NCBI GenBank assembly: GCA_034509925.1
Contig: CM067531.1
Location: 4,434,001 to 4,498,000 of the forward strand
Direction of reading: 5' to 3'
Source of the DNA: Hirudinaria manillensis
Taxonomy: Eukaryota; Annelida; Clitellata; Hirudinida; Hirudinidae
Length of the DNA stretch: 64,000 nucleotides
Shown here piece by piece: positions 25,320-37,385 of this stretch; the first letter of the stretch is position 1; each line of letters begins with the position of its first letter. The notes under the pieces were generated by a model. It saw only the letters and a list, made by a program, of their open reading frames with translations, was not told the origin of the DNA and did no database searches. Made by a program: the position numbers and the translations under genes.

Positions 25320-26249
25320 TTAGGCTTTAAACGCATCATCATCAGTGTCACCAAGATCATCGTCGCAGTCTTCATCACCACTTGTTACAAGGGCTTCGAA
25401 GACTTTTCTTTGTTGTCTGAACTCGTTCAGAAGTCCATCAACGCAGGCCTACATAGACTTAAAAAAATATAACGTTACTAAATAAAAATATTTATTTTCA
25501 ATAATTTATTTAAATAAACATCTTTTTTATTTAAATCTACAAAGTATTATCTGTTGAGTCATCTTAACAAGACAAGTTGTGAACCATTGGATAATTATTC
25601 ATTTATATCTTATTTATATTTGGCGCTAAAATATTTATTAATTAATTATTATTATTTTTTATTATTTATTAATTAAATCTTAATAATCAACAGAAACATC
25701 TTAATTAGAAATAAATTCATTCATTCATTCGACTCTGATTCATTCATCTGTAAAATCTGCACGATTCGCTGACCACCCACGACGGCGTACAACTTGTTTG
25801 TACAAAAGAGTTGTACAAAAGAGCACTTAAAGTATTAAAGGATTGCAGAGGATTCTTGATGTTTACAATCTTTTGGTCTCCATGGAAACGACATTCGAAT
25901 CCGCTCGGTGACGTCAGTCTCTCAATTGATTACAAGAAATTGTAATTAATTAAAATAATTTCAATAAATCATCTCTTTTGAAGCAACGACAAATTAAATA
26001 TTATTCTATAAATTATTATTATTATTTATTAATGAATTATTATTAAATTATTATTATTTATTATTAAAACCTGGCGGTATAATTACTGTTAACAAAACTG
26101 ATTGAATGTAAACATAAGATGCTCCATAAATAGGAACAAATTATTTAAGAAATATTATGATTCGGAGAAATTCAATTTTATTTCAAGACATTCATTTGCC
26201 ATAAAAAGACATCAACTGTATTTGCAATAGTATGGATTTGTTAGTGATT

Positions 26250-26294
<45 letters not shown>

Positions 26295-26697
26295 TCTTGT
26301 TATTTAATATTTGTAGTATTTCATTAACAAAATAAATCAATAAATGTAAAAGTTAGGAAACAAATAAAAATGATGGTTCGTTCAAATTTACATCACATGA
26401 AGAGATCACGTGTTTGTTATGTTTGGTTGAAACATTTATGAGTTTTTGTTTGAAGCTTTAAAGTTGTTCATTTAACTCTTAAAATAACTTTAAAGTGGAT
26501 TTTTATTAATATTTTATTTATTATATTTATTAATATTTTATTAATATTAAGCAAATAAATGAAGTCGGTTGTGATGAGATCAGATGTTGATGTCCAAGTT
26601 CTAACGTCCATGGAATTCATAAACAGCCATTTTGATGCTGATGATGAGGTCACGTGCTTCCGGTAAAACTGCGACTACATTTTGTTTCATCAACTTA

Positions 26698-26776
<79 letters not shown>

Positions 26777-26781
26777 GTAAC

Positions 26782-26856
<75 letters not shown>

Positions 26857-28435
26857 TGATCGCTCCATCAATTATTGATAAATAATACGTTAGTTATTCA
26901 CGAAAAATAATCCATTATTCAAGGCAATCAATACGACACATGCCGACAACTTCTTCCTACGAACCAGTTATTCAAAATCGTCTGCTTAATTTAATAATTG
27001 TAATAATTAATAATTTAATAACTTACAAAATATTAAACTTAATTTTATTAATAAATGCCTATCGTTAACTAAATATATTATATACGACATAAGAACATTA
27101 TTGGCAATGTACATCAATGATCCTAGTCCTGGTCATAATATCTCACTGCAGCGGCCCTGACGCTCACGCCCACGGCGATTTATAAATAGCTTGTTGCGGT
27201 TGTTGTTGCTGTTGTTGTTGTTGTATTAAATTTATAAAAATAATTTTCTTATACAAAATTAATGAAACTCATTTTTCTAAAATATTGTGACAAGTTGTTG
27301 GAAAAACTTGGACATCGATAAATCACTGAAAATGTAATCACATTCACGAGTCACAGTTAATCGAGTTTCGTTTTCTGATGAAAGTTTTTACAAAAACAAT
27401 CTCGAATTTGTTGTTTGTTTGTTTGTTAAAAACAAAATGGTATTAATTAACGGATTTAAAATAACAAAAAGACGGTTTTAAGGTGAATAAAATGTTTTAT
27501 TATTTTGGAACCGGAAACATGTATGAATTGTCAGCTGTTCAGGCTGTTCAGGCTGTTCATACAAATTCAGGCGTCATGTTCCAGGCACATGAATTTATTT
27601 CGTGCACCCTGCTCATTCACCCAAACATTTTGAGGACCTCAACCCCCGTAGAACCCCCCATACCCAGTGGAGGAAACCCTATGCCTGAGGAGAGAAAGAA
27701 GGTAAAAGAAAAGGACACGAGAAGGTAAACGTGGCAACCGGTGTTGGGCAGATGCCTCAGCAGCGGTGGATTTCAGTTTAAATCGATGTTCATGGAACTG
27801 ATTGAAGGAAATTGAGAAAGAATTCTTTCAATCATCAACAACAACAACAACCGTTGGAATGTAAAATTTTTCAAGTAACATGGAATCATTTGAAGTTTTG
27901 TGGGGTTTTTTTGTTAGATACTTTAGAACTTATATTTATCTATTTAGTCATTTACAATTTATTAAATAATAAATAACGAAAACTAATAAATATTCTTTTT
28001 TCTCTTAATTATACAAACTCTTCAGTGACATATTAATTATAAATGCACCGCAATGTAAAATTATTCCAATTTATACGCTAGATGTCTGGTCTACATTGAA
28101 GACCATATTGAAGAAATAGTTTATAATTTAAATCAATTTATTGGTAATTTATTTAATGAACAAACAAATCTTTCTGATAAAACATTTTTATTTATTTTTT
28201 TTAAAATAAATTATTAATTTAATAAATTACAAATAAAGAATAAAATGTAAAAATATGAACAATTTAAACTTTTAGTTTTTGTAAACATTTTACGATAAAA
28301 AAAAACCAATGATTAATTAATGAATAAATAAATATTTAACTAATTTAAATAATAATAATAATAAATATTCGTACCTTTGATTTCTCCAATTAATGTTTTT
28401 AATTTTATGCTTTCCAACCAGCTTTCGGAAGCCAT
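25320..28435 (-). CDS. Unrecognised small spliced gene
   Basis: Exons on the minus strand: 28375-28435 (ATG, MASESWLESIKLKTLIGEIK), 27621-27684 (GFPPLGMGGSTGVEVLKMF), a tiny exon 27147-27162 or 27147-27156, 26606-26693 (MKQNVVAVLPEARD, then MAVYEFHG), and 25320-25448 (DGLLNEFRQQRKVFEALVTS, acidic end, TAA). Phases agree between the first four. One more exon of length 3n+2 is needed between 26606 and 25448; a 26-nt segment near 26160-26200 is possible but its splice sites are weak. The product would be about 130 aa, mostly helical-looking, with an acidic C-terminus. I do not recognise the family. Exon 27621-27684 has an excellent polypyrimidine tract. Confidence 0.45.
25876..25916. promoter_or_regulatory. 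X-box-like site plus CRE
   Basis: GTCTCCATGGAAAC (25876-25889) matches RYYNYYATRRNRAC at all positions, and TGACGTCA (25909-25916) lies 19 bp further on. Both are near-palindromic, so orientation is open. The site lies inside the last large intron of the unrecognised minus-strand gene. Confidence 0.4.
26249..26293. repeat. (AAT)n microsatellite
   Basis: About 14 AAT triplets in an intron of the minus-strand gene. Confidence 0.85.
26697..26857. repeat. (AAT)n microsatellite, about 160 bp
   Basis: More than 50 AAT triplets with two or three single-base interruptions. On the minus strand it reads (ATT)n and runs into the AAG acceptor of exon 26606-26693 within about 4 bp, so it occupies the place of the polypyrimidine tract. 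Confidence 0.9.
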
Positions 28436-29960
28436 TTGTAAAACGCCAGACGACAAAAAGATCGAAAGTGAATGAAGGACACTCCGTTGTATAATTGCAC
28501 TCTTTGCAAAACGTGTAATTCTGATTCGTTCACTCGTTCACCTTTTGTGAGTTCATCGAGGTCAAAATGAAACCACTAATTAGTAATATTAAATTAAACA
28601 ATAATTTATTTGCCTCTCTTGAAACACGTCAGTTAGTAATTACGGAATAAACATTACAAACCATTTTCAATTAAATGCGGTGAACTTTTTGCGTTTTTCC
28701 ATTTAAAATTATTTATTATTATTTATTTATTTATTTATTAAAATGGTTCGATTATTAAAGGTCAAAGCGTTGGTTTGTCGTTGAACAACTGGTTAAATCT
28801 AACAACATCTCCTCTCGTGGTATGATTCCTATTTTCAATATGAAGCTCCTAGGAAGTTCCTGTCCATGTATAGGTTCCTATTATTTCATATGTTAATATT
28901 ATTTAATATCCTTTAATCGATCCTTTTTTATTTCGCATGTTCACATTATTTTATACGTTCCTATTACTCCATATGTCCTTATTATATTATTATATGTTCT
29001 TGTTATTTAATATATTCTTCCTATTATTTCATACATGCCTTGTCCGCTATGGCGAAAGATCCATTCGTGCCTGTGGACAGCGAATCTGAAGTTATCTTTC
29101 ATGGCATGTCAAAGCATCGGAGACATTTTCAAAACGAATCACAAAACCCACTCGATGAAATCATCATGGTTTTTTATTTTTTATTTTATTTATTTTAGCC
29201 GTTATTTTATTTTATCTTTCATTTTTATTCTTTTTCCAGTTCTAATTTTGATTGATTGGATGTGACTCTTTACGCCTATATGACTCTTTACATTGCTATG
29301 ATATCCTTTCGGACAATTGAGCATTAAAAATATTTATCTTAAATATCCAGGAAGCCACATTCCCTGCCCTCTGGCGGTGAAGTCGATACCGCTGCGGAAA
29401 AGGGTATCGAAGCTCTCGATTGTTAAATATTTATGTAAAAAAATATGTTCTTATCTTTTTTTATATCCTCCTGTTAATTCAAACGTTCTTTTATTTCATA
29501 CGTCCTCCATGATCGTTGTTTTACTTTCTTTGGAAGCAAAGTAACTCCAATTCGTCTTCCTTGGCCCATGTATGGTTATCTTAAAAATCACGCTTGTTCG
29601 GCTCTTTCTAAAATCCAGGCGACCTTATAAATAATTTAATAAAACTATCCAACTTATTCAATGAAAACAGACTACAGAATCCAACAACGTGTTGTGGAGT
29701 AATTTTTAACTTCCCTGAAAATGAACCTGAAAAAATAGATTCGGGTCAGTCGTCATCGCAAGATGTTACTTCTTGATACATCAACATCACGTCACACGCA
29801 TCATCACCATAAACTCTTCATCAACACGCCATGTAACCACACCACTCGCTGTAATTTTCCGTTATCCAAACAAAACAAAATGATATATTTCATCTCCCTA
29901 CGTCCGAATTAATTTAAAATAATCACAAATTGGATATAGAAGTGAACAAATTCTCATGAT
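28436..29960. other. Intergenic, no gene recognised
   Basis: Upstream of the minus-strand gene and of the bHLH gene. AT-rich; open frames at 29.0-29.5 kb have no recognisable features. Confidence 0.5.
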
Positions 29961-29968
29961 TCGCTCCG

Positions 29969-29999
29969 ATTGGCTCCGACGGTCGTAACGGCCCCGCCC
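29969..29999 (+). promoter_or_regulatory. Proximal promoter elements of the bHLH gene: inverted CCAAT and GC box
   Basis: ATTGG (inverted CCAAT) at 29969-29973 and CCCCGCCC at 29992-29999 lie about 160-190 bp before the start codon, in an otherwise AT-rich region. A 5' UTR intron ending CTTCCCGCAG (acceptor at 30143) probably separates the first exon from the coding exon. Confidence 0.4.
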
Positions 30000-30158
30000 A
30001 TTTCAGCAACATCTGCACCACAGCGCAGGATGCTCCGATGATATCATGGTTGTGTGATATTAATTCTAGTCGGTGTATGAATCTTCCTGTTCAATGGTTT
30101 TGTTTTCTTTTGCCCTGTTCGTCACTCCAATTACTTCCCGCAGGAAACGAAGTTCAGA

Positions 30159-31411
30159 ATGGCAGACATCTCCAGCCAATCAGACGACAGGGACAAGAAA
30201 TTCCTCGTTCAAGAGTCATTAAACCATTCAGGAATTCTTCTTCCAACCGTCGATTCCGCTCAGTTTTCCATCTCCGACGAGACCTCCTATAATTTCAACG
30301 TATCAAAGGTCAAGGTAGAAGCTCCTGATCCCAGGAGGTTCCATGCAGAAATGGAGGAGAGGGGCTTTCCCGAGAAACATTCCGATGACGACATTAACAT
30401 GGTCAAAATTCCACCCGACCAACAACCTGACACGACTGTGGAGCAGAACTCGATATACTGCCTCCCTGACGTGAACATACTCGTTCCAATGTTTTGCCAC
30501 GATGTCGGTGATCATGGCCTCACCAAGCACCAAGAGAACCCGATGTCAGACTCCAAGAACTACGTCATGCACCCGTCTGACGTCACCCAACAGCAACTAA
30601 TGACCCATTTTCAACAACACCACCAGGAATTCCTGCCGCAATGGAACAACAACGGTTCCCCGACTCTCATTGGCTCCTCGTACGACTCGTTCAACTCGGA
30701 ATACGTCGAGTATCAATCGACGATGCAACCTCAGTCTTTCCAGCAGCATCAACAGCTCCAAGAGGTGGTAACGAGTCCGCCGAAAAAGAAGCGACGTCGC
30801 ATTATAACGACCGATCAGAGAAGAGCGGCCAACATCCGAGAAAGGAGAAGAATGTCTCATCTCAACGAAGCTTTCGACGGCCTTCGAAAGAGAGTTCCAA
30901 CTTTTGCTTACGAGAAGAAACTATCCAGGATTGAAACCTTGAAGTTGGCTGTCACCTACATCAAGTTCATGTCGAATCTTCTTGAAACTTTGGACGCAGG
31001 AGATAAAAGTCTTTCGGGTGAGTTCAATTACTTCCAGGTCGTTTCAGCTTTTCAGATTTTTAATACAAAGTCTTGCATGGCTAGTTTATTTCGATGGTGT
31101 ACGTGACTATTCTAGTGCCATCGATAACGTCATTCATCTTCCAATCAGGAGCAGGCTTCCACAACGACCAAAAACTTCTCCAGTCTTCTCTTTCCAACTC
31201 TTTCCATCCTTCCCTTGCACACGTCCAGTCTCATCAGCACCAGTTCCTCATGCAGAACCGATACTCAGACAAAAGCATGTTCACCTCGCCCAATTCCCTC
31301 ATCACCGACGATGAAAGCTTGGATGACGACGAAAGTTCCGACGTCATGAGCCTTCCAGGCAGCCATTGCGTGGAAATTTCGAGTTACAAGGAGTTGGACT
31401 TAAAGAAATGA
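30159..31411 (+). CDS. FERD3L: bHLH transcription factor, Fer3/FERD3L (NATO3)-like
   Basis: Two coding exons, 30159-31017 and 31149-31411 (TGA), phase 1, give 373 aa. A basic run KKKRRR leads into the bHLH at roughly residues 213-270: [13 protein letters not shown] is the basic region and [19 protein letters not shown] is helix 2, almost as in Drosophila Fer3 and vertebrate FERD3L. PTF1A and Fer1 have PTLPYEKRLSKVDTL instead, which argues against them. The N-terminal 200 residues are Gln/His-rich; the C-terminus is acidic ([16 protein letters not shown]). The factor would act in the nucleus as a heterodimer with an E protein on E-boxes; vertebrate FERD3L works in floor-plate neurogenesis. At 373 aa it is much longer than FERD3L (about 166 aa). 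Confidence 0.85.
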
Positions 31412-33141
31412 AAACGGATATCTTATCTTTAAGATCCTGGGAGTAAATTGATTCAATTAAATTCGAAAATAGTTTTAATTTTAAAGTAATGTTCATGCAG
31501 TCTCGAATATTTCGAACATTCTCGATCGGCTCTCGATATGGCTATAAGATTGAGTCAGGCAAAAACATTTGGCGCGTACCATATGGTGCAAATCAATAAG
31601 ACATTTATTTCATCTAGCTTCAATATTAACACTACAATTGTTAACCATGAATTACTTTTCTCGACTCAAAATTTTGCAAAAAATGATCTATTTGTGAATA
31701 AATTCTATTTTGAATTTCAGATTGTTTTTAACTGTTACAGGATCTTCGATTGATAAAACATGAAAATACCACGAATAATATCAATTTTAATGACATAAGT
31801 TTGTTCTCAGCATAAAATAATCTACGAATTATTGTTATTCTGTTATATATTTTATTATTCCCTCAAATCACGATACTTCTGCCATTAAAGTGGATATGGC
31901 AGGTTTTTTTGCATAGAAATCATATGAAGACGAGTATCATCTGGTTTATCATTAGGTAACAAGATTTATGTTTTTGTATAATCTGTTTATGAAAATATCC
32001 TAACAATTAATGCAGTCTAACTCAATCTTTCAAGAATTATTTAATTATTTTAGCTGATTTATTTTTTTTATTTCAAGAATTTGTTGCAAATTACCAGAAC
32101 GGTTTCTGAAAGGACGAAAAAGATGGAATAATTCTTCTATGAGAAAGGAATTCTTGCAATTTCTCCGAGTGTCAACGGTCACCCGAGTCATGAGAAGGTT
32201 CATTCTTTCCTTAGCTTATTGGATCTCCGATGCAAGGTTCTCTCGCTTTTTGTTTCTGTATCGTTTTCTACAATATTTTTATTTTTGAACCTTTGCATTC
32301 CTTATTTGAAATTTATATTCTACGTAAATATTTTAATCGATTTCTTAATAACCGGAAATTATTGTAGATAAAATAAAGTTGAGAAGTTAGTCACTAATTA
32401 TGTAAATAAAATAAAAATGTTCATCGTATTGGAGATTAACTAATGGAAATTAAAAGTTTGTCGTAAGTTATAATATTCATGTAAAAGGATTGCAAAATGA
32501 ACATCATTTGAATCCTGGAAAACTGCTGGATATGGTGCCTAACTTTTATTGGTAACATTAAAATTAATTTTTAAATTAATGGGGCTTGAATCGACGAAAG
32601 TTGAAGTCTCGTTGATTGGATCTGATCGCAATTTCTGATTAATTGTAAATACCAAAAAAAATTTCAATTGACAATGACTAGAATGTTTTATTACGTCTTT
32701 AAAACCTTATTTGGTATAAAAAAAATACCCTCGCCGATCTTCGTCTTCAATTTTGCTTAAAGCTTTTATTAATATTAAAATTAAACACAATCAATTTAAG
32801 AAAAAAATTATGGGGATGTGGGTCCCAAGCGGGACCATAAGCGGCATCTTAGTTGGAGTGTAGGTAGTGATTCGCAGTTGCTATACGCTATGAAATTAAA
32901 AACATTAAAGTAAACACATTTCTTTTCATTATGGTTTTGATAGCTTTCTATTATTTTGTTTTAAAAAAATGCGCCTACTAATTTAGTTTATAAATAGTTT
33001 ACATAAAAAAGTTCTGCGAAAAATCTCCAGATCAGGCTTAGGCTTATTGATACTCTCACCAAGGCTCTGTTTGTACAAGTAGGGGGAGGGGTGTTTGCTA
33101 GTCTTTATTGTGTTAATTAATTTCTTGTAACTTGTTTTAAT
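31412..33141. other. Intergenic, no gene recognised
   Basis: AT-rich spacer. The only structured element seen is a 16-bp perfect stem-loop GGTCCCAAGCGGGACC at 32821-32836. Confidence 0.5.
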
Positions 33142-34251
33142 ATGAATTCTGGATTTATTGTTGCAATAAGCACTTTAACTGCCATTTTCTTTGGATCGTT
33201 GCTCGTCTTAATACTTGTTGTTAAGAGAAAATTGCGCAAAACTTTTGACGTATTTACGGAATATTATCGACCTGACAATGCGTTAGTATCTTATAGTTTT
33301 TTTTTATAAGAATAAACGTGAAGTATTTACAGATCTGGAAAGATTGTAACGAATTCATGCATTGAATTACAGAATTGATCAAAATCTGGTTGAAAATATT
33401 GAGGTCCCCTGTGAAAGCTTTAGCGAGCTAGAACTCGATGAGGTTGCTTGCAAAAATGTAGAGATTAGTGGAAATGACATTTGGAAAAGCAATATTATGT
33501 AAAATTTATATGCACTCATGTTTACAAATTATATATTGTAAACTTTTTTTTACTTTAGAAATTTACTGCCTCATTGCCTTGGGATCCTAAAGCGTGCACA
33601 TTTTTTGACAGACAATATTGTTAAACATGCTCTAATAGAATCCAGAGAACTTCCTGAAACCTTAACTGACCTTGTACCATTAGCTGAAAAAATTGGGATA
33701 AGAGTTGATGAAGTAGTGAAGTCTATGTATCCCCCTCTTGACCCAAGACTACTTGAGGCCAGGTTAGTGAAATTTTAATAGTTGGTTCTCACTAGGATCA
33801 TGAAATTCTGATCCTACATCCTTTAGATGTGTTGCTCTTGTCCTGTCTGTGAACAACATGGTCCTTCTGGTGAAATCGGCATCAATTTGCACGGGTTCTC
33901 CGGGCTGGATGGATCAGGTCATGCTAGACATTGAGGAACATTTGAAGGTTCTCAATCTAGCTAATTAATTGTTTAATTTGCAGTGCTTAACTAGTATCTC
34001 CTGACCTACACTTCCTAAGGAGGTGCAAATTATTCCACATGTAACACTATTATTAATTGATTTATTTGTATTTGCTAACTAATTCTCCAATATTTAATTT
34101 AATGCAAATGCAGATTTTGAAGGATGCCAGCATGACATTTGAGAAGGGATTGCCAGCCCCCGAGTATCCGCTAGGCATGAAAACCATTGAAGAAGAAGAA
34201 GATGACAAATTGATTGACATTCATCCTCATCTCAGCTCATCGAGTGTTTGA
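33142..34251 (+). CDS. TMEM98: TMEM98 homologue
   Basis: Exons 33142-33281, 33373-33498, 33559-33762, 33827-33947 and 34114-34251 (TGA) join in phase to give 242 aa; human TMEM98 has 226. The N-terminal membrane anchor (about residues 4-28) is followed by a cytosolic or luminal helical domain. Strong landmarks are RVDEVVKSMYPPLDPRLLEA and LVLSVNNMVLLVK, nearly as in vertebrates, and a Glu-rich C-terminus. TMEM98 is a single-pass ER/secretory protein reported to bind MYRF and restrain its self-cleavage, and is linked to eye size in mammals. The gene faces MFSD5 tail-to-tail with about 240 bp between the stop codons. Confidence 0.92.
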
Positions 34252-34489
34252 TTAGGAACGTGGTTGTCCAACCTATTTTTGACTCATTTGTATGTGCTTG
34301 AAAATCTTTTCAAGCATGCATGCTTTTTGATACAGACTTCTCAGTCTTGGATTTTAGACATTTTTAAAAATCTTCAATTAACTTATTTATTGCTTTTATT
34401 AAAATATCATGGATTTAGATGTTAAACAACTCATGAATAACCATAATAATGCACGAGTATAAATGAACGCTTAATTGATCCCAGGCCAC

Positions 34490-37019
34490 TTAAGTTATTA
34501 TGAGTAGAGGAGTCCTCATGGATGGAAGAAGTTCTACTGCTTGCTGAGTGAAACTGGAATCGAGCAAGCTGAAAGAAATTATTCCATATTAATTCCATAA
34601 TTAATTAAGGATTAATATTATTATAATTATTGGAGTAGTCAACCATTTTAAAACATTACCTGATAAGTTTCGTTTGGATGGCAGCTGATAGCACGAGAAA
34701 GAGGAAACAACAACAGAAGACCGAGCTTATCGAAAAATCCTGTCAAAAGAAGGTCGGCGAGTGAATGTTTGATGCGATTCAATTCTAATCGGAAGTCGTT
34801 ACCTGCATCAAAATAATGATGACGATGATGTTCAACGGAACCCTGAAGAGGCACATTACTGCTGCCCTGGCTGTAAAAACATTGAAAATAACTGAAGCTT
34901 TGTAAATATTAAAATATTGATTTTAAGCTTTTAAATAAAATATACTGGCAATAATTGGCTCACAAATTTGGGTAGTGATTGTTCTAGAACTTTATGCTAT
35001 AATAAATTAAAGCATGAAATTTAATACATTGTTCTGGAATGTATTTGCTTCTCAAAGTGCCAATACAAGGCCAAAACATTCCAACACACAACTCAAACAT
35101 GACAAAAGAGGCATAGGCTGCAACTTGTACCTGTGAAATGTAAACATAAGGTCTTTATGCAAACAAATAAAGTCAACTGATTATTTTGAATTTCCATTTT
35201 CTTATGAATGAGATTCTGAGAATTCATGTGTTATTTTCTCATCAGATCATCAAATGTCATCAATAAAATAATTTAAAATGTTTAATGTCCACCTTTCCAA
35301 ACAAGATGACAATCAAGAAACACACAGAAGCAATTGTGAGGATATATCTGTTCAAAAAGCAATGTTTTCCCTCTTTCAAGCCATATTTATTGATTTCAAT
35401 TGACAAATCAGTTAAAAACAAGAAGAACCCTTGCTCACCTTAAAAATATTTCTGCATTCACATATTTGCATGAAATTTTAAATAACATAGATCCAACCAT
35501 GACAGAAACCTTAAAATATAATTAAGTAATTGAATAATAAATTGCAAGAGGTCAAGCAGTCTATTTGGTCAGCAACCATAAATGAAGCAAAAATGTAGCC
35601 ATGAGGAATTTGACCCCTGTGACCATCTGAATATTCAGTAGTGTCATTTGAATTCTGAGCAGCTTCATTTGGAGTTAGAGTGGGTGTCCACTCTAGGACA
35701 AAAATATACATAGAACCCTCAAACAATGACTGAACAATACCCAGGCACTGGATTTTCTTATCTAGAAATGCAAATCAGCTGTTGATTCCTCAAATTAATA
35801 GCTCAAATTAGGAACTATAATTTAATATTTAGAAAATATCAATTATTTGTGATACTAGGGACAAACCACACTACTTACATAGTGCAAACCTAGCAAACAA
35901 TTCAATAAATGACATAAAAGGATGTTGAAAAAGTAAGAATAAGTCTACCAACCCGAAATCACTGCATGTAAGGCATTTCTCAGAGATTTGGAGAAGTCTA
36001 ACTCTTGATTGCCATAATTTTCATTCCATAAGAAGATTATTGAGACCAACATGACAGTGAACGCAATGCTGGCCACATCATAAGGAGCCCTAAATGAATA
36101 ACTATAACTAACAATTTGAAGGAACTTTCCTAATGGAAAACTAACACAAAGCCAAATTTATCTACGAAAAATTGTGCTGAAACACCGGAAACAATAGCGA
36201 CTAGCGAGTTTCCAAATGTAATTTGTGAAAAAGTTATGGGAAGAGATTCTTTATCAAAACTTCTCTACAATTGATTAATTCCTCTTTTTAGTGAAAAGCT
36301 TCCACATTTGGGGAACCAATATTGCCTGACCTGATAATGTTCACATACCATCCAGGATTCAAAGGCACTACACAGTATTGATGTAGATATTCCACTCAAT
36401 ATTCGGCCAAGAAATAGTATGTTATAATTTGGAAAATGCTTGAAATTTTTAATAACACAAATGTATTATTCCTTTTGTGATATCTTAAGATATAGCCCAC
36501 CTTTGTTATGCAGGAAGCAATGTAAAAAAGGCCATATAAAATGCAATTTTTCTTTCTACCACTGCAAAGTTACATTACTTAAGAATTCCACATATTATTA
36601 TATAAATAAAATTTAATGTTGATTAATTTCACTTTGAGAAAACTTCAGATACAAATAAAAACTGTTACTATTTATCTGCCATTGAGCCAACAACAGTCCC
36701 AAACAAAAGGCTCGATCCATAACCAGCAACAAACAGTTTATTGATCTCAAAACTTGAAAATCCATACTGTTTATAAAGAGCATAAATATAAGGTCCTTGA
36801 AGCCAATCTCCAGCTGTCAAAAGTTAGTGTAAGTAGCAGCCAAGACATAGACCTGAAAATTATCCCCAAACCTGTCGCAAGAAGATAGACTGTAAGGTAA
36901 GCCCTTTGAAACTTTCTGAAATTATCATCCGTTGAAAATTTAACTAGCTGTTTCGACTTAAAGAAAACGGCAGCACATATAAAACATATCAACCAAAACC
37001 CTATGACAAAAATGGACAT
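34490..37019 (-). CDS. MFSD5: MFSD5: MFS-type molybdate-anion transporter homologue
   Basis: Thirteen predicted exons: 36872-37019, 36669-36813, 36501-36561, 36331-36438, 36146-36264, 35953-36089, 35577-35761, 35439-35509, 35293-35347, 35028-35130, 34803-34870, 34660-34739, 34490-34568. All phases join, giving 452 aa; human MFSD5 has 450. Family landmarks in order: GDWLQGPYIYALY, GRKKNC, FLGRILSGIST, SAFESWMVCEHY, LFEGSMYIFVLEWTP, IFASFM and LFRVPLN. MFSD5 is a 12-TM plasma-membrane major facilitator family protein described as a high-affinity molybdate importer, close to algal MOT2. One difference from the human protein is an insertion of about 18 Asn/Thr/Ser/His-rich residues after EWTPTL, with a possible N-glycosylation site (NDT). 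Confidence 0.93.
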
Positions 37020-37385
37020 GTCAATGAACGCGCAAATGCAACAACAGTCATTTAGTCAGGACACTGATTAGCAAACAGTAAGATCGATGTAAAGACGATC
37101 AATAATAAACATTCATCGACTGGGTGTTCCCTGCTTTGCTATCTTCATCTCTCAAATCTAATCTAGTTCTATAGAAATAGCTTCTTTTATTAATTCAAGT
37201 ACTCGTTCCACGACTGATATTGCCAAGAAAACATCGTCCTATCTCGATCGGCCAATAAGAGTCGGATCGTAGAATTTGGCACGCCTTACTAACAGGTAGA
37301 AGTTACTGTCCCCTTGGTTACATGTTTCGCTCTTTATTCTTAACACTTAGAAGTATTTGTAATATTTATCTTGAAATATCTTTAA
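37020..37385. promoter_or_regulatory. Shared head-to-head promoter region (MFSD5 and Ig gene)
   Basis: Only 366 bp separate the two divergent start codons, so both promoters must lie here or overlap. No TATA box is obvious. Confidence 0.4.

Noticed and set aside
26632..26859. Poly-Asn and poly-Leu frames
   Set aside because: Translation of the AAT microsatellite.
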